DNA of 64,000 nucleotides from Bacillus piscicola (GTDB lineage: Bacteria; Bacillota; Bacilli; Bacillales; Marinococcaceae). Each line of letters starts with the position of its first letter. Positions within the stretch are counted from its first letter, which is position 1. The notes under the pieces are model-generated. The model was not told the DNA's origin. It worked only from the letters and a program-made list of their open reading frames with translations, and searched no databases. Shown piece after piece: positions 7,988 through 17,591 of this stretch. The translations under genes and the position numbers were made by a program. The DNA lies in contig NZ_JAJJJF010000002.1 of assembly GCF_022458745.1 (NCBI RefSeq), positions 372,001 through 436,000 on the forward strand. Direction: 5' to 3'.

Positions 7988-8404
7988 ATGAGTACATTGG
8001 AATATCCATCCCGTGAAGAAATAGGCGAGATCTTAAAAGAAAACAAGGTCATCGCAGTTGTTGGCCTTTCCGATAATCCGGAGCGTACCTCTTATCAAGT
8101 TAGTAAAGTGATGCAGGATGCAGGGTATAAAATTATCCCGGTTAATCCGAAAGCGTCTCACGTATTAGGTGAAAAAGCGGTTACCTCTCTTAAGGAGATA
8201 GAAGAACCAATTGATATTGTTAATGTTTTTCGTAGAAGTGAGCATCTTCCCGAAGTAGCGAAAGAGGCGGCGGGAACGGATGCCAAAGTTTTCTGGGCAC
8301 AGCTTGGTCTTGAAAATGAAGAAGCGTTCCATATTGCGAAAGATGCCGGCATGACTGTAATCATGGATCGTTGCATTAAAGTGGAACACGCGATGGCTAA
8401 ATAA
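7988..8404 (+). CDS. yneT: CoA-binding Rossmann protein (YneT/YccU family)
   Basis: A 138-residue CoA_binding-fold protein. An N-terminal Rossmann motif VIAVVGLSDNPERTSYQVSK, then the IPVNPKASHVLGEKA segment and the C-terminal IMDRCIKVEH that is typical of the family. Such proteins bind CoA; a defined cellular role is lacking. Its place just before parE-parC is the same as yneT in B. subtilis. GAGGAGG lies at 7972-7978. A terminator (8414-8444) separates it from parE, so it could be transcribed with the osmolyte transporter, whose stop is only 20 bases upstream. Confidence 0.85.
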   Translation: MSTLEYPSREEIGEILKENKVIAVVGLSDNPERTSYQVSKVMQDAGYKIIPVNPKASHVLGEKAVTSLKEIEEPIDIVNVFRRSEHLPEVAKEAAGTDAKVFWAQLGLENEEAFHIAKDAGMTVIMDRCIKVEHAMAK

Positions 8405-8413
8405 ACACTTCAG

Positions 8414-8444
8414 CGCTCATTTCAGCGAATGAGCGTTTCTTTTT
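8414..8444 (+). terminator. Intrinsic terminator after yneT
   Basis: Stem CGCTCATT/AATGAGCG (8414-8421 with 8428-8435), loop TCAGCG, followed by TTTCTTTTT. Confidence 0.9.
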
Positions 8445-8471
8445 GCCTGATTATCATCCTAAAAGGAAGGA

Positions 8472-8500
8472 TGAACGTTTGTTCTTATTTGTGATATGAT
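8472..8500 (+). promoter_or_regulatory. parE promoter with LexA (SOS) box
   Basis: TGAACGTTTGTTCT at 8472-8485 carries the Firmicute LexA core GAAC-N4-GTTC. It overlaps the probable -35 (TGAACG). An extended -10, TGATATGAT (TG at 8492-8493, TATGAT 8495-8500), follows at a 17-bp spacing. parEC is a known member of the B. subtilis LexA regulon, so damage-inducible repression is a reasonable inference. Confidence 0.72.
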
Positions 8501-8551
8501 ATAGTGTACAGTACATACAGGACTTGCTGAAACGGAAAGGGGACCTGCCCA

Positions 8552-10522
8552 ATGAAACAAACGACTGACTATAACGACGATACGATACAAGTGCTTGAAG
8601 GTCTTGATGCGGTCAGAAAAAGACCAGGTATGTATATCGGCAGTACAGACGCCCGTGGTCTTCATCACTTAGTTTTTGAAATACTAGATAATGCTGTGGA
8701 CGAGGCACTGGCAGGATTCGGCGATTCGATTGAAGTTATTCTCCACAACGATAACAGCGTAACAGTAAAAGATGAAGGTCGGGGTATTCCTACAGGAACA
8801 CATCGTTCCGGACGCCCGACCCCTGAAGTTATTTTAACTGTTCTTCATGCCGGTGGGAAATTTGGACAAGGCGGCTATGCGACGAGCGGCGGCTTGCACG
8901 GGGTTGGTGCCTCTGTAGTCAATGCGTTGTCTGAATGGCTGACTGTGACGATCCACCGCAATGGAGAAATTTTTGAGCAGAAATTTTCTGATGGCGGGAA
9001 ACCCGTTTCTTCCCTTGTGAAAAAAGGAAAGACAAAGCGGACAGGCACCATCATTCGTTTTAAACCGGATCGAACTATATTTAAGTCCGCTTCTTTTCAG
9101 TACGAGACGCTGGCAGAAAGGCTTAGAGAAGCGGCATTCCTACTTAACGGGGTTACGATTCATCTCTTGGATGAGAGGCCCGCAGAAAGCAAATCGGAAA
9201 CGTTTACATATGATACTGGTATACAAGCATTCGTCGAATATTTAAATGAAGACAAAGAGGTCCTTCATCCTGTCGTTTTTTTTCAGGGGGAGAGTCACAA
9301 CATTGAAGTGGAATTTGCTTTTCAGTTTAATGATGCGTACACGGAGAATATCCTTTCTTTCGTAAATAACGTACGCACAAAGGATGGCGGCACTCATGAA
9401 TCGGGTGCAAAGACGGCCGTCACTCGCGCAATGAATGAATATGCACGCAAAATGAACTTCTTAAAAGAAAAGGATAAAAACCTGGACGGTTCCGATATAA
9501 GAGAAGGGTTCACTGCCATTATTTCCATCCGTGTACCGGAAGATTTACTTCAGTTTGAAGGGCAAACGAAGGGGAAGCTGGGCACACCGGAAGCCCGTTC
9601 GGCTGTAGATCAAATTGTCTCGGAACAGTTGACATATTTTTTAGAAGAGAATGCTTCTGTCAGTTCCATGCTCGTGAAAAAAACGATTAAAGCGGCACAA
9701 GCACGAGAAGCAGCACGTAAAGCCAGGGAGGAAGCAAGACAAGGTAAGAAAAGCCGCAAAAGAGATGTCTTATTAAGCGGTAAATTAACTCCCGCACAAT
9801 CGAAAAATCCAAACAGAAATGAACTGTATCTGGTGGAAGGGGATTCCGCAGGCGGATCAGCTAAACAAGGCCGGGACCGTAAGTTTCAAGCTGTTCTCCC
9901 TTTACGTGGTAAAGTAATCAATACGGAAAAAGCAAAACTGGATGATATTATGAAAAACGAAGAGATTCGTACCATCATCTACGCCCTCGGTTCCGGAGTA
10001 GGGGCGGATTTCACGATTGAGGACCGTAATTATGATAAAGTGGTTATCATGACAGATGCTGATACGGATGGTGCCCACATCCAAGTGCTGCTCTTGACTT
10101 TCTTTTACCGGTACATGAGGCCCCTTGTAGAAGCAGGTAAAGTCTACATTGCTCTCCCACCTTTGTATAAGGTAAGTAAAGGCAGTGGAGCTAAGCAAAA
10201 GATTGAATACGCTTGGGATGAAAGCGGACTTCAGGAAGCGATGAAAAAAGTAGGGAAAGGTTATACCGTTCAGCGCTATAAAGGTCTTGGTGAAATGGAC
10301 GCGACCCAGTTATGGGAAACGACCATGAATCCAGAAACGAGAACGTTAATCCGCGTCACCGTAGAAGACTTAGCTCGAGCTGATAAGCGGGTTACCACGC
10401 TTATGGGGGATAAAGTAGAACCAAGACGAAAATGGATTGAATCGCATGTTGCATTTGGTCTCGAAGAAGAGACGAATATACTGGAAAATGAAAACCTTCA
10501 TATTACCGAGGAGGATAAATAG
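8552..10522 (+). CDS. parE: DNA topoisomerase IV subunit B (ParE)
   Basis: A full-length (656 aa) type IIA topoisomerase ATPase/TOPRIM subunit. The GHKL ATP site has [13 protein letters not shown] near 45, a glycine-rich [12 protein letters not shown] near 112-123 and the QTKGKLG switch near 337. The TOPRIM motifs are EGDSAGG near 428 and DADTDGAHI near 503. It decatenates daughter chromosomes with ParC. The compact length without the insert of some gram-negative GyrB proteins, together with parC following, supports ParE over GyrB. ATG 8552 has AAGGGGA upstream. The stop TAG shares its G with the GTG of parC. Confidence 0.96.
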   Translation: MKQTTDYNDDTIQVLEGLDAVRKRPGMYIGSTDARGLHHLVFEILDNAVDEALAGFGDSIEVILHNDNSVTVKDEGRGIPTGTHRSGRPTPEVILTVLHAGGKFGQGGYATSGGLHGVGASVVNALSEWLTVTIHRNGEIFEQKFSDGGKPVSSLVKKGKTKRTGTIIRFKPDRTIFKSASFQYETLAERLREAAFLLNGVTIHLLDERPAESKSETFTYDTGIQAFVEYLNEDKEVLHPVVFFQGESHNIEVEFAFQFNDAYTENILSFVNNVRTKDGGTHESGAKTAVTRAMNEYARKMNFLKEKDKNLDGSDIREGFTAIISIRVPEDLLQFEGQTKGKLGTPEARSAVDQIVSEQLTYFLEENASVSSMLVKKTIKAAQAREAARKAREEARQGKKSRKRDVLLSGKLTPAQSKNPNRNELYLVEGDSAGGSAKQGRDRKFQAVLPLRGKVINTEKAKLDDIMKNEEIRTIIYALGSGVGADFTIEDRNYDKVVIMTDADTDGAHIQVLLLTFFYRYMRPLVEAGKVYIALPPLYKVSKGSGAKQKIEYAWDESGLQEAMKKVGKGYTVQRYKGLGEMDATQLWETTMNPETRTLIRVTVEDLARADKRVTTLMGDKVEPRRKWIESHVAFGLEEETNILENENLHITEEDK

Positions 10523-12975
10523 TGGCGGAAGCAGGAAAATACTTAGATTTACCGTTAGAAGATGTGCTGGGCGACCGCTTTGGCCGGTACAGTAAATATA
10601 TTATCCAAGAGCGTGCCCTTCCCGACGCCAGAGACGGGTTGAAGCCGGTACAGCGTCGCATTCTTTATGCCATGCTTCGCGATGGTAATACGGCCGACAA
10701 GCCTTTCCGCAAAGCAGCCAAAACGGTCGGAAACGTAATCGGCAACTACCATCCGCACGGGGATTCTTCCGTTTATGAAGCGATGGTGCGTATGAGCCAG
10801 GAATGGAAAAGCAGAATGCCGCTTATTGAAATGCATGGAAATAACGGCTCTCTTGACGGAGACCCCCCTGCGGCAATGCGGTACACAGAAGCGCGGCTTT
10901 CCAATCTCGCGGCAGAGCTTCTACAAGATATAGAGAAAAACACCGTCGAGCATATCCCTAACTTTGATGATTCGCTCGAAGAACCTGTCGTGTTGCCGGC
11001 ATTGTACCCGAATCTTTTAGTCAACGGCTCAACCGGCATTTCGGCTGGCTACGCAACGGATATTCCGCCTCACCAAATTGGGGAGGTCATTGACGCTGCA
11101 TTAATGGAGATTAAAAATCCGGCATGCACCGTCACTGATTTAATGACTGTCTTAAAAGGCCCCGATTTTCCTACTGGCGGTATCATTCAAGGGGTAGCCG
11201 GCATAAAAAAAGCATACGAAACTGGTAAAGGAAAAATCGTCGTCCGTGCGAAAACAGAGGTTGAAGAAATGAAGGGCGGACGGAAACAAATTACAATTAC
11301 CGAGATTCCTTATGACGTCAATAAAGCAAATCTCGTAAAAAAAATGGATGAAATTCGTTTTGACAAAAAAATTGAAGGAATTGCCGAAGTCCGTGATGAT
11401 ACAGATCGGTCAGGCCTGCGTATCGTCATTGAACTTAAAAAAGAGGCAGAACCAACCAGCATTATAAATTATCTGTACAAAATGACCGACTTACAGGTGA
11501 CTTACAACTTCAATATGGTCGCCATCCAAAACAAAACACCGAAACTATTAGGTTTAAAGGAATTGCTTCAGTCTTATATCGCGCATCAAAAAGAAGTTGT
11601 CACGAACCGAAGTCGTTATGAGCTGAACAAAGCAGAGGAACGACTACATATTGTTCACGGTCTCATCAAGGCGATATCCATTCTGGATGACGTGATCGCA
11701 ACCATTCGCGCGTCCCGGGATAAAAAAGACGCCAAAACGAATCTAATTAACCAATATTCGTTCACTGAACCCCAGGCTGAAGCGATTGTTACGTTGCAGT
11801 TATATCGTCTTACAAACACAGATATAAAGACACTGGAAGAAGAAGCTGAAGAACTCGCTAAAAAAATCGACAAACTGAAAGAAATACTAGAAAACGAGAA
11901 AGCTTTATTACATGTTATTACCCGCCAGCTTCGCCAAGTGAAAAAAACGTACAACGATAAACGCCGCACCATCATCGAAGAAGAAATAGCAGAATTAAAG
12001 ATTGACATGGAAGTTATGGTTCCGTCTGAAGATGTGCTGGTCACCGTAACACGTGAAGGGTATGTAAAAAGAACAAGCATTCGTTCTTTTACCGCATCAA
12101 ACGAAGAACCTCCGGGCATGAAAGACACGGATGACCTTCTATTATTTCAACAACTGAATACGACAGACACGTTACTGTTATTTACACAAAAAGGGAACTA
12201 CCTTTTCCTTCCCGTCCATGAACTCCCTGACATTCGCTGGAAAGATAATGGCCAACACATTGGGAATGTTATCTCGCTTGCAGCGGATGATGCCCTTGTA
12301 AAAGCGATTCCTGTTCGTACCTTTACCGATGACCAGTTTTTGTTATTCTTTACCCGTAACGGTATGGTGAAGAAGTCATCACTTGCTCTCTACAAAGCTC
12401 AGCGATATTCTCGAGCACTGGTTGCTGTCCGTTTAAAAGAGGCAGATCAAGTGGTCAATGTTGAGCTGACAAAGGGAGATAGTGATCTGTTTATCGGCAC
12501 GCATTTAGGTTATGGACTGCGTTTTGCGGAAGAAGAGGTTACTGTCGTCGGCCAGAGGGCAGCCGGGGTGAAAGGGATAAATCTTAAACCAAATGACTAT
12601 GTAGTAAATGGCTTACCCATTCAACCAACAGAAAAAGATGCATCGATTATCGCTGTTACCCAACGCGGTGCCGTTAAAAAAATGGCACTCGAAGAATTTG
12701 ACAAAAATTCAAGGGCCAAAAGAGGACTTGTTATGTTACGCGAGTTAAAAACGAAACCTCACAAGATTGTCGGCATTGAAAAAGTAATACGTGAGCATGC
12801 CGATATAAACATTCGAACCGAAAACGGGTATATCCACACAGAACCCACTGATCATCTTCGCGGCGTTGACCGATACAGTAATGGATCTTTTGTCGTCGAT
12901 ACCGAAGAAAGAGGTACGGTCACGGACATTTGGAAAAAAATAGACTGCAAATTACCAGAAGAGAATAGTTCGTGA
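10522..12975 (+). CDS. parC: DNA topoisomerase IV subunit A (ParC)
   Basis: An 817-residue breakage-reunion subunit. The N-terminus [23 protein letters not shown] is ParC-typical. The quinolone-resistance region reads [10 protein letters not shown] with S82 and E86, i.e. the usual susceptible-type residues. The active-site tyrosine is Y121 in [11 protein letters not shown] coiled-coil tower (about 370-490) and the C-terminal beta-pinwheel repeats follow. The GTG start overlaps the parE stop (TAGTG) and is preceded by GAGGAGGA, so the two subunits are co-translated. Confidence 0.96.
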   Translation: MAEAGKYLDLPLEDVLGDRFGRYSKYIIQERALPDARDGLKPVQRRILYAMLRDGNTADKPFRKAAKTVGNVIGNYHPHGDSSVYEAMVRMSQEWKSRMPLIEMHGNNGSLDGDPPAAMRYTEARLSNLAAELLQDIEKNTVEHIPNFDDSLEEPVVLPALYPNLLVNGSTGISAGYATDIPPHQIGEVIDAALMEIKNPACTVTDLMTVLKGPDFPTGGIIQGVAGIKKAYETGKGKIVVRAKTEVEEMKGGRKQITITEIPYDVNKANLVKKMDEIRFDKKIEGIAEVRDDTDRSGLRIVIELKKEAEPTSIINYLYKMTDLQVTYNFNMVAIQNKTPKLLGLKELLQSYIAHQKEVVTNRSRYELNKAEERLHIVHGLIKAISILDDVIATIRASRDKKDAKTNLINQYSFTEPQAEAIVTLQLYRLTNTDIKTLEEEAEELAKKIDKLKEILENEKALLHVITRQLRQVKKTYNDKRRTIIEEEIAELKIDMEVMVPSEDVLVTVTREGYVKRTSIRSFTASNEEPPGMKDTDDLLLFQQLNTTDTLLLFTQKGNYLFLPVHELPDIRWKDNGQHIGNVISLAADDALVKAIPVRTFTDDQFLLFFTRNGMVKKSSLALYKAQRYSRALVAVRLKEADQVVNVELTKGDSDLFIGTHLGYGLRFAEEEVTVVGQRAAGVKGINLKPNDYVVNGLPIQPTEKDASIIAVTQRGAVKKMALEEFDKNSRAKRGLVMLRELKTKPHKIVGIEKVIREHADINIRTENGYIHTEPTDHLRGVDRYSNGSFVVDTEERGTVTDIWKKIDCKLPEENSS

Positions 12976-13019
12976 TTTTTGCGTAAAAATATTATGTTAA
13001 CTAAAGAAGGGGTTAAAAA

Positions 13020-13514
13020 ATGAACGCAGGTACTCACTTGATCGGAGCTGTAGCAGCTGGTACGCTTGTTCTAGCAACAGGTCTGACGCCCTTCACTCTA
13101 TCTAGTGTGGAGGGAGTGGTGTTTTTTGCCAGTATCCTTGCCGGCGGCCTGCTTCCGGATATTTGCCATCCTTTCTCCTGGATCGGAAGGCGGGTAGGTG
13201 TGCTGTCAATGCTGATCCGCAAACTGTTCGGTCATCGCACCATCACCCACAGCTTATTATTTGTGCTTCTCTTATACTTTGCAGCAGGCGGTGTTCCCGG
13301 AAGTATGGGGAGCGCCGTACAGATAGGGGTAACAGCCGGTGTTCTGAGCCATATTATCCTGGATATGCTGACAAGCCGCGGTGTTGCCTTATTGTACCCA
13401 GTTCATATGCATTTTCGGTTTCCGCTTACGACAAAAACCGGCTCACTGGGAGAAGGCATCATCTCTTTTTTTCTTTTATTATGGATTCTCTATTTTTTCG
13501 CCGGCCCCGCCTAA
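13020..13514 (+). CDS. YdjM-like membrane-bound metal-dependent hydrolase (DUF457)
   Basis: A 164-residue integral membrane protein with about four hydrophobic segments and the family's conserved polar motifs: N-terminal GTHLIGA, LLPDICHP near 44, GHRTITHS near 71 and GVLSHIILDMLTSRGVALLYP in the C-terminal half (described in parts: SHIILD, then TSRG). The His/Asp arrangement predicts a metal site at the membrane. E. coli YdjM is LexA-controlled; no LexA box is seen directly here, but the gene follows the LexA-box parEC transcript after 44 bases, so read-through is possible. AAGAAGGGG precedes ATG 13020. Confidence 0.82.
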   Translation: MNAGTHLIGAVAAGTLVLATGLTPFTLSSVEGVVFFASILAGGLLPDICHPFSWIGRRVGVLSMLIRKLFGHRTITHSLLFVLLLYFAAGGVPGSMGSAVQIGVTAGVLSHIILDMLTSRGVALLYPVHMHFRFPLTTKTGSLGEGIISFFLLLWILYFFAGPA

Positions 13515-13600
13515 TGATAAAGGAAAGCCTTAATCAGTAGGGTTTCTTCTATTTATAACAGGATAAAAATTTGTACCAGGCAGTACGGAGGTTTTTTACT

Positions 13601-14545
13601 ATGATACTTGATAAGTTGGGGATTACAGCTATTAGAATGGAACTACCTTTTAAATTAAACCATGTCAACTGTTTTTTAGCGGAAGGCAACAATGGCTGGA
13701 CAATTATGGATACTGGTCTACATAACGACTATACGATTCAACGCTGGAACACATTTATCGGCCAGAAAGAGATTAGCCGTCTTCTAATCACTCATTACCA
13801 TCCTGATCATTACGGCTATGCGGGGGGACTCCAGCAAAAAACCGGAGCCGAAGTCTGGATGACAAAAACAGATGCGGCAGCCGGTGAAACGATGTGGACC
13901 GAGGGCTTTAACAACGAACTTGATGATATGTATACACTTGCTGGAGTCCCTGATGATATTAGTAAGAAGCTACAGCAAGATACTGCTGATTTTACTCCTC
14001 TTGTTACACCATATCCGAAGGTCAATCATTATGTGGAGGAAGGGGAGAAGGTGCATTTTGGTAATGATGAGTATGAGGTTTTCTTTACGCCGGGCCACTC
14101 AGATGGGCTGATTACGTTATACAATGAAAAAGAAAGTGTTTTACTCTCAACAGATCATATTTTACCAAAAATCACACCGAATATTTCTTATTGGTTCTAT
14201 GGGAATGACAATCCACTCGCATTATATTTTGATTCCTTACAGAAGATAAAAGCATTAGATGTGGAGCATGTCATCCCGTCACACGGCAAACCGTTTAGAG
14301 GAGCAAACGAAAGAATTTCACAGATTATGCAACACCATGAAGAACGATTATCATTTTTACTGAATGTACTAAAAGAACCGCATAACGTATATGAAACCAG
14401 TCTGAAATTATTCAATAAAGAATTATCTATCCACGAAACTCGTTTTTCAGTTGGCGAAACGCTGGCTCACTTAGAGTATTTACGAAACAAACAAGAATGC
14501 CGACGTGAGACTCATCAAGGTGAGTGGATCTATTACACAACATGA
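13601..14545 (+). CDS. MBL-fold metallo-hydrolase
   Basis: A metallo-beta-lactamase-fold protein of about 314 residues. The signature HYHPDHYGYAGG carries the di-zinc H-x-H-x-D-H pattern, further ligands lie in FFTPGHSDG and STDHIL, and VIPSHGKPF carries the last His. A helical C-terminal region (about 250-314) resembles that of MBL proteins with an added winged-helix-like tail. Substrate is unknown; glyoxalase-II-like or lactonase-type thioester/ester hydrolysis is possible. An upstream TTG (13571) is in frame, but ACGGAGG stands correctly spaced before ATG 13601. It is not obviously linked in function to its neighbours. Confidence 0.8.
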   Translation: MILDKLGITAIRMELPFKLNHVNCFLAEGNNGWTIMDTGLHNDYTIQRWNTFIGQKEISRLLITHYHPDHYGYAGGLQQKTGAEVWMTKTDAAAGETMWTEGFNNELDDMYTLAGVPDDISKKLQQDTADFTPLVTPYPKVNHYVEEGEKVHFGNDEYEVFFTPGHSDGLITLYNEKESVLLSTDHILPKITPNISYWFYGNDNPLALYFDSLQKIKALDVEHVIPSHGKPFRGANERISQIMQHHEERLSFLLNVLKEPHNVYETSLKLFNKELSIHETRFSVGETLAHLEYLRNKQECRRETHQGEWIYYTT

Positions 14546-14566
14546 ATTTTTATATAAATTTCTATT

Positions 14567-14605
14567 CCGTCTCACTATCACAAGTTTACTTAACCAGTGA
14601 GACGG
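14567..14605. terminator. Hairpin between convergent genes
   Basis: Perfect 10-bp stem CCGTCTCACT/AGTGAGACGG (14567-14576 with 14596-14605) with a 19-base loop. It stands between the convergent MBL-fold and methyltransferase genes. T-rich sequence follows on the plus side only after six bases, so termination strength is uncertain. Confidence 0.55.
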
Positions 14606-14718
14606 ATCTCACTTTTTCCCTTTTACTGCTTGTAATATATATTATGTTAACTGATAAAGGAGTGGATAATGTTGCATCACTCCCTTTTCCCCCGTTTGTG
14701 TGTTATGAGCAACTTTCA

Positions 14719-15513
14719 TCATCCTGTGTTCTTTTGGATAACAAAATGCGAAAAGAAAGCAACATCCTTAAAAGGCTTCGTTTTTCCTAGTTCTAATTCA
14801 AGTTCAAGGAGATCATCTACATGATGGTCATGCTGCAGAGTGCTTTTTTCATGGAGATAGTCAAACACGCATCGAATACCATAGCGCATCGTCAATTGGA
14901 AATTCAAAAGATCGAACCATTTATAGAATGTTTCTGTATGATACTGGTTAACAACAGCTCCAATTAAAGAGTTGTATTCTTGTTCTTCCCCAATCGCTTC
15001 TTTTGCCTGCATTAGATCTTCTTCTACCAAAGCTTTCTTAAGAACCTTGGACGCAGGATTATGATTAATGATCGATATATATCCATCTTTCGTAAGAAGG
15101 GAACGGAGCTTTTCTAATAAGACTGTAGGATTCTCTATATATCCAAGCACATTGTGGCAAATAATGAAATCATAGGTCTTCCCTTGGAGAGTATCTTCTA
15201 AACTGTTAACACCTCCAATTAAAAACGTTGTATTTTGCCCCTTTTCCTCCGCTTTTTGTTTGGCAGTCTCAATCATGTCAGGGGTAATATCGATGCCCGT
15301 TACTTGGTGTCCGAGTTCGGATAGCCGGATACAAGTCACGCCAAACCCACAACCGATATCTAAGATTCTAAGCGATTTTTCTTTGGTGATGTGATTTTCT
15401 ATCTGGTTCCATGTGATGGAATAAAAGAGCTTCCCAGAAACGTTTTCAATATCCTGAAGATATTCCGGTAAACTATTCGTAAATGCTTCAATTAATTTTT
15501 GATTATCTTTCAT
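14719..15513 (-). CDS. Class I SAM-dependent methyltransferase, possibly CmoM/SmtA-like
   Basis: A 264-residue Rossmann methyltransferase: motif I ILDIGCGFG near 49-57, the acidic post-I residue in VTGIDITPDMIE, motif IV YDFIICHNVLGY, and a post-motif region IINHNPASKVLKKAL. The overall layout and the C-terminal FDYL..ELELGKTKPFKD resemble the SmtA/CmoM tRNA wobble-uridine carboxymethyl-ester methyltransferases, but CmoM identity is only an inference. GGAGGAAAG precedes the start. A 45-base gap separates it from the ketopantoate reductase gene upstream, so it is probably the last gene of that minus-strand transcript. Confidence 0.78.
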   Translation of the reverse strand: MKDNQKLIEAFTNSLPEYLQDIENVSGKLFYSITWNQIENHITKEKSLRILDIGCGFGVTCIRLSELGHQVTGIDITPDMIETAKQKAEEKGQNTTFLIGGVNSLEDTLQGKTYDFIICHNVLGYIENPTVLLEKLRSLLTKDGYISIINHNPASKVLKKALVEEDLMQAKEAIGEEQEYNSLIGAVVNQYHTETFYKWFDLLNFQLTMRYGIRCVFDYLHEKSTLQHDHHVDDLLELELELGKTKPFKDVAFFSHFVIQKNTG

Positions 15514-15558
15514 TTCTTCTTTCCTCCACTTAATGCACTCAGCTATTCCTAAATGGCT

Positions 15559-16500
15559 TCAGAGCTTCACAACCCTTTTCTGATATGTTGTTTCCGCTAA
15601 TTTTACTAAGTGAGTGATCATTTCATTATAAGGTGTTGCAAGAGAATGCTTGCTCCCAAGTTTTACAATGGCCCCATTTATGCTGTCAATTTCTGTTTTT
15701 CTTTCATTAATCATATCAGAGAGCATCGATGATTTGTTATGATAAAAGTCCTCTATCCCCATTCGTACACATTCTGCAGCCGGTTCGTCATAAAGGAGCG
15801 TAATTCCCTCAGCATCAGCCACTAACTTCGCTTCTTCTACTAAATGCTTTATGATTTCTTGTCCTTCCCGGACACTTGCCACATCACCGTTTTTCAACCG
15901 GGAAATGGCAGTGACGCCATTATACGCGATGTTTACGATTAACTTACTCCAAATGACAGAGTGAATGTCATCGGAGACGGATGTTCCCAGGCCGCTTGCG
16001 GTGAGCAGCGCTGCAATATCATGGGCTTTCTTTTGTTGCCCTGATGGCATTCCAATATATGTATGCCCAAACGCGCGATGAGCGATAACACCGTTTTCAA
16101 TCACACTCGCACCGGAGCCTGTACCGCCGACGCAGCATATACTATTTGGGGCTGCTTGCTGCAGTTTCTCGAGGTTCCCTAGTCCATTTTGCAGGGACAG
16201 GACAATCGTATCATCCGTAATCGATTGCTTAACTTGCTTCAATACATCGACTGTGGCAAATGATTTAACGAGCACGATCATCAAGTCAAAACTCGCTGTT
16301 AACTCAACTGGATCGGTCACAACAGGAAGTTGTATGTTTTTAACTGTTCCATCTTTTTCAATAAGCTCCAAACCATTTGCTTTTATTATTTCAGTATGGT
16401 CATTTTTACGGTTATATATTGTTACATCCACACCGGCTTGCCTCATTTTACCAGCAAACAAGCACCCCATCGCACCTGCTCCTACTATTAAAGTTCGCAA
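15559..16500 (-). CDS. panE: 2-dehydropantoate 2-reductase (ketopantoate reductase)
   Basis: A 313-residue PanE/ApbA-family enzyme. The N-terminal NADP-binding motif GAGAMGCLFAGKM is followed by the YNRK segment, the catalytic Lys region SKLIVNIAYNGVTAISRL near 180, and a C-terminal helical domain with KSSMLSDMINERKTEID (conserved Ser-Ser-Met-Asp/Glu region). It reduces ketopantoate to pantoate in pantothenate/CoA synthesis. Several paralogues are common in bacilli, so PanE activity is likely but other ketoacid reductions cannot be excluded. It follows the ribbon-helix-helix gene by 14 bases and is probably co-transcribed. Confidence 0.85.
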   Translation of the reverse strand: MRTLIVGAGAMGCLFAGKMRQAGVDVTIYNRKNDHTEIIKANGLELIEKDGTVKNIQLPVVTDPVELTASFDLMIVLVKSFATVDVLKQVKQSITDDTIVLSLQNGLGNLEKLQQAAPNSICCVGGTGSGASVIENGVIAHRAFGHTYIGMPSGQQKKAHDIAALLTASGLGTSVSDDIHSVIWSKLIVNIAYNGVTAISRLKNGDVASVREGQEIIKHLVEEAKLVADAEGITLLYDEPAAECVRMGIEDFYHNKSSMLSDMINERKTEIDSINGAIVKLGSKHSLATPYNEMITHLVKLAETTYQKRVVKL

Positions 16501-16514
16501 CTTTTATTCACCTC

Positions 16515-16721
16515 TTACAAAGAACGATTTTTATTTTTCATCCACTTTGATTGCTTTTGCATGGATTCGTATGCTTTTTCAATTAGATCAGTCAGCACTT
16601 CCCCTTTGTACACGGTACCGTATTTCGTGTTTTTTTGATAGTACTCTACGATACGATCCAATTTATGAGCAATTTCTTGATCGACTCGAACATTCAATTG
16701 TATTTTTTTATTAGTTCCCAT
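16515..16721 (-). CDS. Small ribbon-helix-helix-type DNA-binding protein
   Basis: A 68-residue protein with the CopG/Arc-type layout: a basic N-terminus, a beta strand IQLNVRVDQEI, helix A (AHKLDRIVEYYQKN) and helix B (KGEVLTDLIEKAYESM), then a basic tail. It would dimerise and insert the strand into a major groove. GGAGAGAGA stands before ATG 16721. Its promoter region carries two copies of a 12-bp site (16748-16780), so autoregulation is likely. Being first in a transcript with the ketopantoate reductase and methyltransferase, it may control all three. There is no adjacent toxin, so I do not call it an antitoxin. Confidence 0.68.
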   Translation of the reverse strand: MGTNKKIQLNVRVDQEIAHKLDRIVEYYQKNTKYGTVYKGEVLTDLIEKAYESMQKQSKWMKNKNRSL

Positions 16722-16747
16722 TCATATCTCTCTCCTTCTATCTGGCA

Positions 16748-16780
16748 TAGCAGGTACTAGTTATATGATAGCACCTACTA
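16748..16780 (-). promoter_or_regulatory. Tandem operator and extended -10 promoter of the RHH gene
   Basis: Two 12-mers on the plus strand, TAGCAGGTACTA (16748-16759) and TAGCACCTACTA (16769-16780), are identical except for a central GG/CC. Their centres are 21 bp apart, two helical turns. On the minus strand the second site overlaps an extended -10, TGCTATCAT, with TATCAT at plus 16765-16770. A repressor bound here would block that promoter. Confidence 0.6.
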
Positions 16781-16865
16781 TTACACTGCTAGCATACCAT
16801 AGCGCAGCTTGTAGAATGAACAGATCTTAAGGATTTTTATAAGGTGTGTTGTGGGAAAAGAAAAT

Positions 16866-16902
16866 AAAAAAAAGAGTCCTTCATGTTACAAGGGCTCTTT
16901 TC
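16866..16902 (-). terminator. Intrinsic terminator after bluB
   Basis: On the minus strand a stem AAGAGCCCTT/AAGGACTCTT with one mismatch, followed by a T-rich tract. It lies just after the BluB stop. Confidence 0.8.
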
Positions 16903-16911
16903 TGTCAGAAT

Positions 16912-17574
16912 TTAGAGTGTTTCGTTGTTTTTAGTCCCCCATTTGTTGTGAAAAATCAAGGGTTCGAGTGCTTGTCTCTTTTCCCAATCTGCCGTTTCTA
17001 AAATTGGTTTATCTGGGTAATCTTCTGTATAGCCGATTGAGATAAGTGCTGTTGGATCGATATGAGGAGGGATGTCTAGAATGTCACGGACATCATTCTT
17101 TTTATAAAAGCTGACCCAGCCCATCGCTATTCCTTCCGCACAAGATGCTAGCCACATATTTTGGATCGCGCAGGCAGTGGACATCATATCCGTTTCTGGA
17201 ATAGAATTTCTACCAAGAACGTGAGAGCCGCCTTTTGTAGGATCGCATGTCACACAGATTGTCAAAGGGGCTTCCTTTAACCCTTCCACTTTCAAACCTA
17301 AAAACTTCGTCTCTCGTTCTCCCTCAAAATGAATCGCCAGTGCTTTCCGTTCTTTTTCTGCAGCCCAGGCAAGGCGTTCTTTCACGTCCGCAGAGGTGAC
17401 CAAAATAAAGTTCCATGGCTGCATAAACCCGACGGACGGGGCGTGATGAGCAGCATCTAAAATCCGAACAATTACGTCTGCCGGAATGGGTGTGGATGTA
17501 AAACTTCTTACATCTCTTCTCGTATAAATCGCTTTATAAACTGCTTCTTTTTCTTTATCGGTGAATGTATTCAT
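16912..17574 (-). CDS. bluB: 5,6-dimethylbenzimidazole synthase (BluB)
   Basis: A 220-residue nitroreductase-fold protein with the BluB-specific landmarks: RRDVRSF near 19, HHAPSVGFMQPWNF near 42-55, FLGLKVEGLKEAP near 90, then HVLGRNSIPETD and AIQNMWLASCAEGIAMGWVS (described in parts: IQNMWLAS, GMGWVS-like AMGWVS). BluB breaks down reduced FMN with oxygen to form DMB, the lower ligand of cobalamin. The GFMQPW and PETD elements separate it from ordinary nitroreductases. Its start is 17 bases behind the Spo0E-like gene (GGAGTGA before ATG), so the two are probably one transcript. No other cobalamin gene is in the window. Confidence 0.85.
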   Translation of the reverse strand: MNTFTDKEKEAVYKAIYTRRDVRSFTSTPIPADVIVRILDAAHHAPSVGFMQPWNFILVTSADVKERLAWAAEKERKALAIHFEGERETKFLGLKVEGLKEAPLTICVTCDPTKGGSHVLGRNSIPETDMMSTACAIQNMWLASCAEGIAMGWVSFYKKNDVRDILDIPPHIDPTALISIGYTEDYPDKPILETADWEKRQALEPLIFHNKWGTKNNETL

Positions 17575-17591
17575 AAAGTCACTCCGTTCGC

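Noticed and set aside
14524-14790. 88-codon plus-strand ORF behind the MBL-fold gene
   Set aside because: It runs across a 10-bp hairpin and into the convergent methyltransferase gene; no ribosome site.
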